64,000 nt of DNA from Rossellomorea marisflavi (GTDB lineage: Bacteria; Bacillota; Bacilli; Bacillales; Bacillaceae_B), in contig NZ_LGUE01000008.1 in the NCBI RefSeq assembly GCF_001274775.1, positions 63,941-127,940 on the forward strand. Reading direction: 5' to 3'. The position numbers and the translations under genes were made by a program. The first letter of the stretch is position 1. Every line of letters starts with the position of its first letter. This document shows positions 24,725-34,379 of this stretch, piece after piece. The notes beneath the pieces are model-generated. The model was not told the origin of the DNA, did not search any database, and was given only the letters and a program-made list of their open reading frames with translations.

Positions 24725-24855
24725 GTTAATAAAAGTTTAGGCACTACTGGATCATCACACCCTAAAAAATGTTCTGTGGTCAAATAAATTGCAATTATGG
24801 AGCTGCAAAGAAAGGCACCTTTTCCTTGTTCCACTATGTCACGGTTTTACTCCTC

Positions 24856-24883
24856 AAAAAAGCTCCCTTATACAGGGAGCTTT
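24856..24883 (-). terminator. Sortase operon terminator
   Basis: AAAGCTCCC/GGGAGCTTT stem with a 7-nt loop; U tract on the minus strand. Lies 20 nt beyond the sortase stop. Confidence 0.8.
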
Positions 24884-24903
24884 AATTACTTACCTTTCCC
24901 TCA

Positions 24904-25485
24904 TCACCCAACCAAAGTACCCGTCAGAATAATCCGTTGGGTGCCGTCGAGGGTGCAGGTGACGAGGGTGATTTGGTTTTTGTTTGGTTGATCGTCCAGG
25001 ACGTGGGTGTCGGTTGGATCGATGATGGTGGTGCTGTCGATGATGTATTCGTATGTGGTGCTGCCCTGGTGGAGGAGGACCTTTTCGCCGGCTTCGACTT
25101 CAGGAAGCTGGCGGAAGTGACGGTCTCCCCTGTACCCCCTGTGCCCGGCGATGGTGAAGTTGCCTTTGCCGGGGGTTTGGTCCGATTTGATCTGGGTCAG
25201 GGCGATGCTGAGGTTTTCCTGGGTCGGTTCGGGCAGGACCTTTTCCTTCAGGTCGATGGCCGGGATTTCGAGTTCCAGGACATCCTTCAGCTGATCCTCT
25301 GACACCGATAAGTTCCGGACGCTTGAGAGATCGACCGGTTCTCCTTCTGCCCGTTCGATAAGGGAAAGGGCCTCTTCCAGAGCAGCTGCTTCTTTATCCT
25401 TTTGCCATTCATACACGAATGGGATGGAGAGCAGGATGAGTCCGATCAGTACAAGGGACAGTCCTGCCTTTGTTTTTTTCTTCAT
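24904..25485 (-). CDS. Sortase (class A/D-like) paired with adhesin
   Basis: 193-residue membrane transpeptidase: N-terminal signal-anchor (about 5-25), then the sortase barrel with catalytic His in FTIAGHRG, Cys in TLVTCT and Arg a few residues later (TQRIILTG). It cleaves LPXTG substrates between Thr and Gly and links them to the wall. ATG 25485 has GGAGG at 8 nt; the GTG at 25500 overlaps that site. It follows the LPXTG adhesin by 23 nt in the same transcript, so it is probably a dedicated sortase and not necessarily the housekeeping SrtA. Confidence 0.88.
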   Translation of the reverse strand: MKKKTKAGLSLVLIGLILLSIPFVYEWQKDKEAAALEEALSLIERAEGEPVDLSSVRNLSVSEDQLKDVLELEIPAIDLKEKVLPEPTQENLSIALTQIKSDQTPGKGNFTIAGHRGYRGDRHFRQLPEVEAGEKVLLHQGSTTYEYIIDSTTIIDPTDTHVLDDQPNKNQITLVTCTLDGTQRIILTGTLVG

Positions 25486-25508
25486 GGGCTCATCCTCCAC
25501 TAGTCAGA

Positions 25509-28500
25509 TCACTCTTCGATTCCGCGTTTCCTTCTGGCCGTGATGACGATCGTTCCTGCCGAGATGAACAAGAGACCTGCGTACATGAGGTAGCGCATCC
25601 ACTCTTCACCGGTGTACGGCAGGGTGTTTTTCGGTGTACCGGATGGGGTTGAGTCCATCGGCGTTCCACTTGCAGGTTCGGATGGGCCGGATGGCTTGGT
25701 CGGTGTTGTCGGTTTTTCCGGTTCTTCTGGCGGTTTTTCTTTGGCATCGTTTTTGACCACGATGGTGATCACGCCTTCTTGCCCTACTTCCACGGTGAAT
25801 GGAATCGGCTCATCCGATGCGACATAGCCGTCCGGTGCTTTGGTTTCCACGAGGCTATAGGTGCCTGGCACCAGTCCTTCTATATAGGCTTCTCCCTCTT
25901 CATCCGTGGCGACGGACAGGAGGATTTCTCCGTTTTCATCGAGTATGTCGAACTCCGCTCCTTGGAGCTTGCGATCGGTTTGACTGTCGACTTTCAAGAT
26001 TTTCAGGTTTCCAAGGATCATGAGATTTTCGAAGACAATCTCAAGGGTTTCTTGCTGACCCTTCACGATTTCGAATGGAATCGGTTCGTCATCGAGCTCA
26101 TATCCGTACGGTGCCTGTGTCTCGATCAGCTGGTAGTTGCCCGGCTTCAGTCCGTCGATGAAGAGTTCACCCTCTTCATCCGTCTCGAGATCCGTTGCCA
26201 AGACGTTTCCTTCCCCATCAGTCAGGTCGAACAGGGCGCCCTCAAGGAGGTAGCCTTCCTCATCGATCTTCGTCAGGAGGACGGAGCCTGTTGTCAGGTC
26301 ATTGATGACCTCCACGTTCAGTGCGGTCTCTTGGCCAAGCTCGATCTCAAATGGGATCGGCTCAGATGGGAGGTCATAGCCTGCGAGCGTTTCCGTTTCC
26401 ACGAATTGATAGCTGCCCGGCTTCAAGTCATCGACTTTGAGCACGCCATTCTCATCGGTGGTCAGATTCTCTGCGATCAAAGTCCCGTCCGTTCTCCACA
26501 GATCGAACTTCACGCCTTCAAGGGTGTTGCCTTCTTCCCCTTTTTTCGTCAGGATGACGGATCCCGTGGCACGTTCGTTTTCCATGGTGACCGTGGCAGG
26601 GAGTTCTTGATCCGGGTCGAAGACCACTTCCACGTCCACCGGTGTGTCGTCAAGTACGTGGCCGAACGGAGCCTTGGTTTCGATGAATTGGTAGTGACCA
26701 GGCTTCAGGTTGTCGACGGTGATAGTGCCGTCTTCATCCGTGGTCAACCCCTTCCATTCTTCGCCTGTTTCTTTATTTCGGAGTGTGAATTCCGCTCCTT
26801 CCAATGCTTCTTTCTCTTCCCCGACTTTTTGCAACTGGACCGAGCCGGTCTTCAGCTCATTGATGACTTTCACTTTGGTTGCCGTTTCCTGTCCAAGCTT
26901 GATCTCGAATGATATCGGGCCGGTTCCGAGAACATAGCCATCGATGCTTGACGTCTCGATGAACTGATACTTTCCTGGTTTCAGACCATCGAATTGAATC
27001 TTTCCTTCGGCATTGGTCTTCAATCCTGTTCCGCCTTGGACCGGTTCACCGTTCTCGCGGACAAGGTCGAAGGTGACACCCTCAAGCAGCTTGTCGTCTT
27101 CTCCCATTTTCTCCAGGACCACAGAGCTTGTGGAACGCTCATTTTCCTTGGTGATCTTCACCGGCTCCTTCGGATCGAATGGAATTGCAAAGGTCAGAGG
27201 GGTTTCGTCGAGTACATGCCCCTTAGGTGCTGCGGTTTCCACGAAGGAATACGTACCCGGCAGCAGATCGGTCACGGTGATGGTACCGGACTCATCGGTC
27301 TTCAGGTCGGTCTTCACTTCCTCGCCATCGGCATCAAGGAGCTTGAAGACGGCATCCGCGAGCTTTTCTTTGTCCTCACCCAGCTTGGTGAGTTCAACCG
27401 CCCCGCGTTTCAGATCGTTGGTGATGGTGATTTCAAGCGTTTTTTCCTGTCCAAGCTCGATGGTGAACGGATGAACGGGATCTTTGCCCACGAGATACCC
27501 ATCCAGCGTCTGCTTCTCCACGAGCTTGTAATTGCCCGGCTTCAAATTTTCCACGAGCAGGATTCCGTTTGCATCCGTGGTGAGTCCTTTACGGAGCTCT
27601 TCTCCATTTTCTTTTTGAAGGTCGAAGGTGACGCCCTCAAGCTTCTTCCCTTCTTCTCCTACTTTGAGGATCCGGACAGATCCCGTCGTCTGGTCATTTT
27701 CAAACGTCAGCTTCAGGTGCTCCGTTTGGCCTTTGACGATCTCGAATGTGAGCGGCTCACTTTTCAGATCATGCCCCTTTGGTGCCTGTGTCTCAATCAG
27801 TTCGTAGCTTCCCGGTCTCAGGTCAGTGATGACCAGCTTTCCATCCTCGTCGGTTGTCAGGTTGTCTCTGCGCTCATCCACGTCCACCCCGACGAGCTTG
27901 AAGACGGCATCCTTGAGTGTGGTTCCATCTTCACTCACCTTCGTCAGCTCGACGCCGCCTCTGATGATGTCATTGGTCACGGTGATGGTGGTGGATTCGG
28001 TTTGGTCCTTCTTGATGGTGACCTCATATTCTTTGCCTGATCCTTTGTATCCGTCAGGCGCCTGTGTCTCAACGAATGTGTAGGTACCCGGTTCAAGATC
28101 CTTCACGACGATCTTACCGGATTCATCCGTTTTCAGGTCGGAGCTGACCACTTCGCCTTTGCTGTTCTTCAGATCGAAGACAGCGCCTGGGAGGACGGAC
28201 TTCGTTTCTTCATCGATCTTGGTCAATTCCACCTGCTGCTTGATCTTGGTGTTATCCACGGTGATGGTATTGCCAGGCTTGGCATCATCTTTCGGGTCGT
28301 ACGGCTGATCAATGGTCACTTCCTTGGACTCGAAGCCCTTCAGATAGCCGTCCGGAGCTGATTCTTCCATGAGGGTATAGTCGCCATAGAGCAGTCGGTT
28401 GAATGTGGCGATCCCGTCTTCATCCGAGGTGGCAGTGGCGATGGTGACGCCGCTAACCGGATCTTTAAGGGAAAAGGTCGCGCCTTTCAACATATCCCCG

Positions 28501-31500
28501 GTCTCTTTGTCAACCTTCTTCACCTTAAGGCCACCGACTTCCCCGCTTCCGTCCCCTTTTCCTCCGGTCCGCTGCACGATGATCGATGCTTCGCCTTTCT
28601 TCACATCTTCCTTGGCATTTTCACCTTTGAAGTCGACGGTGTTGCTGACTTTCCCACCGACCTTCTCCAGGATGAGTGATTGATACTCGAGGATGTAAGG
28701 GGTGGATACCTCTTCCTTAAAATCGATTGTGAAGGAATCCGGGTCCTCCTTGAGCGTCAGGACGTAATCCTTTCCTTCTGTCAGTTCCTCCTTCTTCTTC
28801 ACGTTCCCGTTCGGTTCCACGGTCGTAGAGTAAAGCTTGAAGGAGTCCTTGATCAGCATCTGATTCGGAGTCGGTGTATCAAGGATCCTTGCTTTTTGAA
28901 CGGTGGACTGACCGAAGTTGATGTTGATCTTCCAGTCGATGACCTTGCCGTTCTGCTTGCCGGACTTGGCTGTATACGTGTCTCCGTTCGGAATCGAAAC
29001 GGAGGCATTGAGATCCGTTTCCTTCTTCTCTCCATTGTAGACCGTGGCTGTATTCTTATAGGATGCCTGGACGAGGCCAACATCCTTCACACTGGTCTTG
29101 TAGGTGATCTTGTATGGAGAGTCGACCGGGTTTTTGAAGATGATCTCGAAGCCTTGCTCCCCCTTGTCGTTATCGATCATCTTGACGGTATATTCGCTCG
29201 CCGGCACTCGTTCACCGTCCTTCGTGCCGTTGCCTCCACCCGTGAGATCCATCCGGTACACTGCGATGGAATCCTCCACGAGCTTCTGATTCCCCTGCAT
29301 GTAGTCGACCACGCGGAGCTGATCGAGCTGCTTCAGGTTATAGTTCACGCCGACATTCCAAGTCAGGAGCTTATCGACGGCATTATAGGACCCGTTCTTG
29401 AAGCCGTTGAACTGGGTATAGGAATCCGGGGTGAACCGGGAGATGGCCTCCAATGTCCGGTCTTTCCCCTGCTCATCCTTCCAGAAGAGCTCGGCTTTGT
29501 TCTCCAGATACTTTTTCCCTACATCCTCTCTCTTTTCGTAATCGAATGCGGTCGTATAGGTGATGCGGTGTGCGGTGCTGATATCCTTCAGGAAGACGAT
29601 TTCGAAGCCATCCTCCACTTCTTCTAGGGTATAGTCCGTCCCTTCGACGAGGGTGTTTCCTTTCGTCTCTATCTTCAATGTATCCCGTTTGAACGTGAGA
29701 CCTTTATTCGTGAAATCATCCTTGAGGACGACATTCTTCATGAGTTGCTCATCCAGGTTGAAGTTGATCGTCCATGGGATCGTTTTGTCTTTGTAATTCG
29801 GTGAGCCGTGGTGCTTGAATAGGATCTGCTGGCCGATCGTCTGGCCTGCATCCTTCCTGATTTCACCCGTCGTCACTTCATTGACGATGTTTTCATTTTC
29901 ATAGACGCGGTCGATGGCTTTCGTTTGATAGGTGATCTTGTAGGCTGCATCGATATCCTGGTTGAATTGAAGGGTGAACCCATTTCGGTTCCCATCGGAT
30001 TTGTCCACCACGTCGTAGTTCGTGAACGGGGTGCTTCCTGCTTCATTTCCGTTCTCATTGATCGTGATTTCATTGACCGTCAGGGTGTCCTTGAGCAATT
30101 CCTGTGATCCATTGAAGAAATCTTCGAGGACGGCATCCTTTTGGGCGATGTTCTTTTGGTTATAGTTATACCGGACTTCCCACGTGATGAGCTGCTTGGC
30201 TGCATCATATCCGACGACACGCTTCTGAAGCGGCTGCCCCCTCTGGACCTTCACCGTGGCTTCTGCCGATTTCTCCCCGCCATCGGAGGTCAAGGTCGCC
30301 TTATTCTTGAAGTCGGTTTGATCTTCATCCGTCACATTTGTTTCGTATACGAGGCGGTAGGCAAGATGGATATCATCATTGAAGTCAATGGCGAAATCCT
30401 GCCCGCCTGCCGTCTTCCCGATCGTATAGTCACCCGGTGATACTTCTGATCCCAGGGTCGTTTCTCCGTTCAGCTTCGTCTCCAGATGATAGAGCTTGAT
30501 CGAGCCTTCCTTCAGCTCCTGACCCTCCTGGATCGGATCTTCGAGTCTTGCATTCTTCAAATCTCCAAGATTCTTATTAAAATCGACCGTCCATTTGATC
30601 GATTCGGCATTATAGGCGCGATTCGGCTCGCCTTTTTTGCTCACATCAGCGCCTTTTGATGGATAGTCGATTTCGATCGTAATGGATTCCTGACCCTCGA
30701 TGGGCGTGATGACGATCGTCTTGTCTTCCGTCACGATCGTCTCTTTATCAAGCTCGGTCCATACTTCCAGCGTTCCTTTGATATTGGAGAACTGCTCGAT
30801 GAAGTCCGTGAATTCGACGGTTGCTTCTCCCTGCTTGTTCACAGAGAAGTAGCCGACAATCTCATCGTTGAACCGCATTTCGGAACGGACGATTTCATCA
30901 TAGATCTTCAGCTCCGGTGGCATGTTGAACTTGAACATGTCCCCACCCTTATAGCCATGACCATTCTTCAGGGCCCATTCGTACTTTACCGACACAAGAG
31001 AGTCGACGGTCGGCTTATCCTGTGGATTGCCTTGGCGGTCTTCGAAGGAAAGGGTCGCTTTGGTGAGGATGTTTTCTGTGATGATCCCATCCACGGCCGC
31101 GCTTTTCTTCACTTCTTCTTTCTTTTCTTTTGGGTCCTCTTCTTTCACTTCCTCTTTGGCCGGTGCATCGGCTTCAGCGGTCTCGTCCTCCACCGTCTCC
31201 TCCTTCACCGCATCCTCTTCGGCAGGGGCCTCCGCTTCAGGCTCCTTCACTTCCTCGTTCACAGGGGCTTCCGTTTCTTCTTCCGCAGGAGGTTCCACTT
31301 CCTCTACCTCACTCACAACGGAAATGGAGATCTTCCCATTCGCTTCAGGATGCTCGGCTGCTGCTTCATTGAAGACCACCTTCAGCCCTTCCCCATCAGC
31401 CGTATATCGACCGATGGCCTCATCACCTGCAAGAAGCTCCCCTTCCTGAGCCACTTCCACCTTAAGAGGTTCCGGGATTTCCTTGTGATAAGGTTGATCG

Positions 31501-31721
31501 GCTGTAACCGTAGATCCCTCCAGGGTCCACTGGACGTTCATGCTGGTAATGTTCTGTGAGCCATCGTTCTGTACGGTTTCTCCCTCATCGGTCACGTATT
31601 CGACCGTCTGAAAGAGATCCTCTGCTGTTCCTTGTGCCTGCGCTCTCGGTGAAAAGATTCCTGTAGCCAATGTCTGGAGTATGAGCATGACAATCAGTGA
31701 AACGGATAAGCTTCTTTTCAT
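25509..31721 (-). CDS. Giant LPXTG-anchored adhesin with collagen-binding-type modules and ten SpaA repeats
   Basis: 2070-residue surface protein. Seen in order: signal peptide (about 1-30); a leading domain; a Glu/Pro/Ala-rich low-complexity stretch (about 145-210); an adhesin head (about 215-365); five related modules of about 135 residues (from about 370, 500, 640, 780 and 920), each opening with an xxIxWxVxxN motif and closing with YxIxYxT as in Cna collagen-binding/DUF11-like folds; ten SpaA/Cna-B repeats of about 92 residues (about 1065-1990), each with an LxKxx Lys, ET Glu and terminal Asn suitable for isopeptide bonds; a Pro/Ser/Thr linker; LPYTG; a hydrophobic span and RRKR tail. ATG 31721 has AAAGGA at 8 nt. 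Wall-anchored adhesion or biofilm role inferred; the ligand is unknown. Confidence 0.88.
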   Translation of the reverse strand: MKRSLSVSLIVMLILQTLATGIFSPRAQAQGTAEDLFQTVEYVTDEGETVQNDGSQNITSMNVQWTLEGSTVTADQPYHKEIPEPLKVEVAQEGELLAGDEAIGRYTADGEGLKVVFNEAAAEHPEANGKISISVVSEVEEVEPPAEEETEAPVNEEVKEPEAEAPAEEDAVKEETVEDETAEADAPAKEEVKEEDPKEKKEEVKKSAAVDGIITENILTKATLSFEDRQGNPQDKPTVDSLVSVKYEWALKNGHGYKGGDMFKFNMPPELKIYDEIVRSEMRFNDEIVGYFSVNKQGEATVEFTDFIEQFSNIKGTLEVWTELDKETIVTEDKTIVITPIEGQESITIEIDYPSKGADVSKKGEPNRAYNAESIKWTVDFNKNLGDLKNARLEDPIQEGQELKEGSIKLYHLETKLNGETTLGSEVSPGDYTIGKTAGGQDFAIDFNDDIHLAYRLVYETNVTDEDQTDFKNKATLTSDGGEKSAEATVKVQRGQPLQKRVVGYDAAKQLITWEVRYNYNQKNIAQKDAVLEDFFNGSQELLKDTLTVNEITINENGNEAGSTPFTNYDVVDKSDGNRNGFTLQFNQDIDAAYKITYQTKAIDRVYENENIVNEVTTGEIRKDAGQTIGQQILFKHHGSPNYKDKTIPWTINFNLDEQLMKNVVLKDDFTNKGLTFKRDTLKIETKGNTLVEGTDYTLEEVEDGFEIVFLKDISTAHRITYTTAFDYEKREDVGKKYLENKAELFWKDEQGKDRTLEAISRFTPDSYTQFNGFKNGSYNAVDKLLTWNVGVNYNLKQLDQLRVVDYMQGNQKLVEDSIAVYRMDLTGGGNGTKDGERVPASEYTVKMIDNDKGEQGFEIIFKNPVDSPYKITYKTSVKDVGLVQASYKNTATVYNGEKKETDLNASVSIPNGDTYTAKSGKQNGKVIDWKININFGQSTVQKARILDTPTPNQMLIKDSFKLYSTTVEPNGNVKKKEELTEGKDYVLTLKEDPDSFTIDFKEEVSTPYILEYQSLILEKVGGKVSNTVDFKGENAKEDVKKGEASIIVQRTGGKGDGSGEVGGLKVKKVDKETGDMLKGATFSLKDPVSGVTIATATSDEDGIATFNRLLYGDYTLMEESAPDGYLKGFESKEVTIDQPYDPKDDAKPGNTITVDNTKIKQQVELTKIDEETKSVLPGAVFDLKNSKGEVVSSDLKTDESGKIVVKDLEPGTYTFVETQAPDGYKGSGKEYEVTIKKDQTESTTITVTNDIIRGGVELTKVSEDGTTLKDAVFKLVGVDVDERRDNLTTDEDGKLVITDLRPGSYELIETQAPKGHDLKSEPLTFEIVKGQTEHLKLTFENDQTTGSVRILKVGEEGKKLEGVTFDLQKENGEELRKGLTTDANGILLVENLKPGNYKLVEKQTLDGYLVGKDPVHPFTIELGQEKTLEITITNDLKRGAVELTKLGEDKEKLADAVFKLLDADGEEVKTDLKTDESGTITVTDLLPGTYSFVETAAPKGHVLDETPLTFAIPFDPKEPVKITKENERSTSSVVLEKMGEDDKLLEGVTFDLVRENGEPVQGGTGLKTNAEGKIQFDGLKPGKYQFIETSSIDGYVLGTGPISFEIKLGQETATKVKVINELKTGSVQLQKVGEEKEALEGAEFTLRNKETGEEWKGLTTDEDGTITVDNLKPGHYQFIETKAPFGHVLDDTPVDVEVVFDPDQELPATVTMENERATGSVILTKKGEEGNTLEGVKFDLWRTDGTLIAENLTTDENGVLKVDDLKPGSYQFVETETLAGYDLPSEPIPFEIELGQETALNVEVINDLTTGSVLLTKIDEEGYLLEGALFDLTDGEGNVLATDLETDEEGELFIDGLKPGNYQLIETQAPYGYELDDEPIPFEIVKGQQETLEIVFENLMILGNLKILKVDSQTDRKLQGAEFDILDENGEILLSVATDEEGEAYIEGLVPGTYSLVETKAPDGYVASDEPIPFTVEVGQEGVITIVVKNDAKEKPPEEPEKPTTPTKPSGPSEPASGTPMDSTPSGTPKNTLPYTGEEWMRYLMYAGLLFISAGTIVITARRKRGIEE

Positions 31722-31730
31722 CTTCCCCAT

Positions 31731-31966
31731 CCTTTATTCTGTAATTTGCCTTCCTAGCCAACGACCTGGACGTGACGTGGACATCACCTGAGCGGATGAG
31801 CATTCAAACGAGTAGAAAAATAGGTTTGATCAGAGCATGGTTCTTCAGGAATATGTATTCGTGCTGACCGCTTTTCCGAAAGCAGACGGGAAAGCGGCAA
31901 TATGATCCAAGCGAGTGATCTGTACGCACATCAGGAACCCACCATCCAAAAATCATCAACATCCAT
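31731..31966 (-). other. Long 5' leader of adhesin transcript
   Basis: If transcription begins from the promoter at 31967-31994 the untranslated leader is about 240 nt. It holds an imperfect hairpin at about 31868-31899 (CCGCTTT arms, CCG/CGG inner pair) and a GTGA/TCAC dyad near 31770. No known riboswitch class is recognised. A small open frame overlapping here (31804-32058) has no RBS. Confidence 0.35.
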
Positions 31967-31994
31967 CTTATAAACGCCTTCAAAAACAAGTCAA
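31967..31994 (-). promoter_or_regulatory. Likely sigma-A promoter of adhesin-sortase operon
   Basis: Minus strand TTGACT (31989-31994), 16-bp spacer, TATAAG (31967-31972). Confidence 0.5.
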
Positions 31995-32440
31995 TGGACT
32001 CAACAAAAGCTCTCAAAACTCCTAAACAATCAACAAATACAGACGAATCACCCGACAAAATACGATAAAAAGAACATAAATCACCTCATTTTGTTCTTTA
32101 TAAAGAATTAACTAGAGGTTACCATCCGGTTATCCGTATTGTCAATGTTGTTTGTTCTTTCTTTTGCTTGGTATTTACATGGGAATTAAGCATGGTGAAA
32201 TGAGGGAAAGAAACCGAGGAAAAAATACTCACACAGAAGAATTTGATAATAGGAGGAAATGGTTTTAATTCTGAAGATGGGGTATTGCTCTATTTAAGGA
32301 ATCAATGAGTTCTAGAAGGGGGTTCATCGAAGCAAAAAGCATCACGTGTGCCATTACGTTTGAAGAGCCTTCCAGCATAGAAGTTAACAAAATGATCCTC
32401 AGACCTTTACACTAGGTGTGGCAAGAGTCAGTCTCCGATA

Positions 32441-32487
32441 AAAAAAGCGTTCCGAAGAATGACAATCATTCTTCGGAACGCTTTTTT
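32441..32487. terminator. Bidirectional hairpin terminator
   Basis: Perfect 22-bp stem with CAA loop and A/T tails on both sides. It ends the toxin-cassette transcript on the minus strand. The 400 bp between it and the adhesin promoter show no supported gene. Confidence 0.85.
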
Positions 32488-32527
32488 GTTTAGCTCTCTT
32501 CGTAATTAAAATGGTAAAGTTATTTCT

Positions 32528-32755
32528 CTACTTCATCTCTTTAATCCAATCTGGCTCCATCAAAAAGACCGACGCTATTAACAGAAGAAATAACCCGATA
32601 ATCGGTATGAATGCCCTTACGTGAAACAACGCTTACTTACTGAAAGCCATGGTTAAATAGCATACGAGTAGTAATACAAAGATTACGCCTAAGTAGAAGG
32701 ATTCGGAAGAGGTAAGGAACCAAATGCAATTCTCCCTATTCCAAGTTTCTAACAG
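32528..32755 (-). pseudogene. Small membrane protein gene interrupted by in-frame TAA
   Basis: A minus-strand frame reads through SSESFYLGVIFVLLLVCYLTM, meets TAA at 32633-32635, then continues in the same frame as ALFHVRAFIPIIGLFLLL and ends at EPDWIKEMK. Both halves are clear membrane helices, so one nonsense change appears to split a two-span protein. No good start codon or RBS is seen, suggesting 5' truncation too. It lies directly downstream of the immunity candidate, so it may be a decayed second immunity or orphan gene of the cassette. Confidence 0.5.
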
Positions 32756-32773
32756 TCAATAAATGAACTTTTG

Positions 32774-33229
32774 TTATTTCTCTATAATTGATAATTCCTC
32801 AAATCCGAGTTCAAAAGAAACAAATTCAGAGAGAAAGTTGAGATACTTCAACCTTTCGTTCTTTAATAATACTCTAGCTGCGTTTCCATCTGATAAGTCG
32901 AAAAAAGATTCTTGGTTATTATTAATTTCTAAATTTGAGAGCCTTCTTACTGTATCTATGTCTTTAATGCTAAATAACTCTATACTACCAATATCATCAT
33001 TAGGATTCTCAAACAATAATGAACTATTTAGCATTCTTAGATATTGTACACCTTTAAAGATTATTTGTATTTCCATAAAACCTTCTTCAGTTTTTGTATT
33101 CTCATGGATATTAGGGTGGTCATAGGTCATTTTTGCATCAATACATAATGTAAGTATACCACTAACTGGGTTTACTTGGATGTCCATTAAATAACTGTGT
33201 TCCAACAAATACCAATCGAGATTATTCAT
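32774..33229 (-). CDS. Probable immunity protein of the adjacent toxin
   Basis: 151-residue acidic cytosolic protein without signal or membrane segments. The ATG at 33229 has AAAGGAGACAGGTG upstream and lies 13 nt after the toxin stop, the typical place for an immunity gene. Sequence resembles small SMI1/Imm-like proteins only in general character; no family is assigned with certainty. The cognate role is inferred from context. Confidence 0.6.
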   Translation of the reverse strand: MNNLDWYLLEHSYLMDIQVNPVSGILTLCIDAKMTYDHPNIHENTKTEEGFMEIQIIFKGVQYLRMLNSSLLFENPNDDIGSIELFSIKDIDTVRRLSNLEINNNQESFFDLSDGNAARVLLKNERLKYLNFLSEFVSFELGFEELSIIEK

Positions 33230-33242
33230 TCACCTGTCTCCT

Positions 33243-34379
33243 TTATTCTAAAATAATCGGTGTATGATTTCCTTTACTCCTTCTGTTAACAGGGTTTCCT
33301 AAAGGATCGATCCTTTGTCCATTAACATCTTTAATTTCAACATGAGGATCTGCACTTCCAGGTGCTCTTTGACTCCCCCCTTTAATTGTAACCCTCGGTA
33401 TGCCATTTTCATCAACCCATTTTTCAGGACCATTAGATGTTTGCGTTTTTGTCCACCCCTGAGATTTCGCATATTCTCTTAAATCTGATGCTTTAATAGG
33501 TTTTGATGGATCCCCGCCAAAAATATTTTTAGCAGGCTGCCTACCTGCCTTTCCACCAAACCGAACAAGCGTCTCCTTAGCTTTCTCAATATTACTTAAA
33601 GCCTTGTCCTTAATCATCTCCATGATTTCTTTAGCGGACTTGTTTTTAGCGGTTTCTTCAATGATGTCGGGTCCTACTTTTTCTAATACCAGCAAATCCT
33701 CTACATTTCCCCCAAGGTACTTAAGGGTGTGGCCAATCTTCTTCATATCTTTGATATGATCTTTCACACCTTGAGCTGTTTTAGCAATAGGACCTTTTTT
33801 GGTGGCAGTGAAGGCCCTTTTACCCATTTCTATCAGGACTTTCGGATTCATGACATTTTTCGCTGAACGGATTAAATAAGCGCCTTCCCGGACAAGATAG
33901 GTCTTTACCCCTTTTATACCCATTTTAGCAGCAATTCCAAGCGCTTTTGCAGGAGGAGCCAGGGTTAACACCAGCATTAATAACGCTAAGTCCCTATCAA
34001 AATCAGAGAGTTTTTCGCCTGTTATAGGATCAAATTCATTTTCAGGATTTATTCGCTGAATATCATAATAGCTTACTAGCTCCAGTGCAAATACACCAAA
34101 ATGTTCTGCCATGGAACGGTCGGCACTTTGTATGGCTGCACGGGCAATCATGACCGCTTCCTGGGTTTCATCCACCTTTTGACGGTATGTTTCAATGCTA
34201 TGATTGAGTTCGGATTGGAGGTCCCTAATTCTTCCTGTGCTGCTTAGTGTCAGGGTAAGCATAAGCTCTGATGTATCCCACTTGAGTTCTTTTAAGGTGT
34301 TTTCTGCTTCGTCTTCTGCCTGCTGATAAACATCTGCCAGTTTTTTGAGCTGTTCCGGATCTATTTTGATCTCGCTCAT
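33243..34379 (-). CDS. WXG/LXG-type polymorphic toxin, predicted T7SS effector
   Basis: 378 residues. The N-terminal about 110 residues are helical and WXG100-like (LKELKWDTSELM); the middle (about 125-180) is a hydrophobic pre-toxin stretch; the C-terminal about 75 residues form a separable toxin domain (WTKTQTSNGPEKWVD, then GSADPHVEI, DPLGNPV and GNHTPI) with conserved-looking His, Asp and Arg. This C-terminus resembles the polymorphic toxin domains that end PHVEI...GNHTPI and is probably a nuclease, by analogy. It overlaps the preceding small helical protein by 4 nt and is followed by an immunity candidate. No T7SS machinery is in the window. Confidence 0.7.
   Translation of the reverse strand: MSEIKIDPEQLKKLADVYQQAEDEAENTLKELKWDTSELMLTLTLSSTGRIRDLQSELNHSIETYRQKVDETQEAVMIARAAIQSADRSMAEHFGVFALELVSYYDIQRINPENEFDPITGEKLSDFDRDLALLMLVLTLAPPAKALGIAAKMGIKGVKTYLVREGAYLIRSAKNVMNPKVLIEMGKRAFTATKKGPIAKTAQGVKDHIKDMKKIGHTLKYLGGNVEDLLVLEKVGPDIIEETAKNKSAKEIMEMIKDKALSNIEKAKETLVRFGGKAGRQPAKNIFGGDPSKPIKASDLREYAKSQGWTKTQTSNGPEKWVDENGIPRVTIKGGSQRAPGSADPHVEIKDVNGQRIDPLGNPVNRRSKGNHTPIILE

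Noticed and set aside
25779-29627. Long plus-strand frames (377, 348 and 315 codons) opposite the adhesin
   Set aside because: They are antisense shadows of the repetitive SpaA and adhesin modules; no RBS, and their repeats mirror the real protein.
31731-31966. Known riboswitch (c-di-GMP or similar) in the adhesin leader
   Set aside because: None of the conserved cores of c-di-GMP-I/II or ydaO elements could be found by eye.
31804-32058. 84-codon minus-strand frame upstream of the adhesin
   Set aside because: No RBS and no recognisable motif; it covers the probable promoter and leader.
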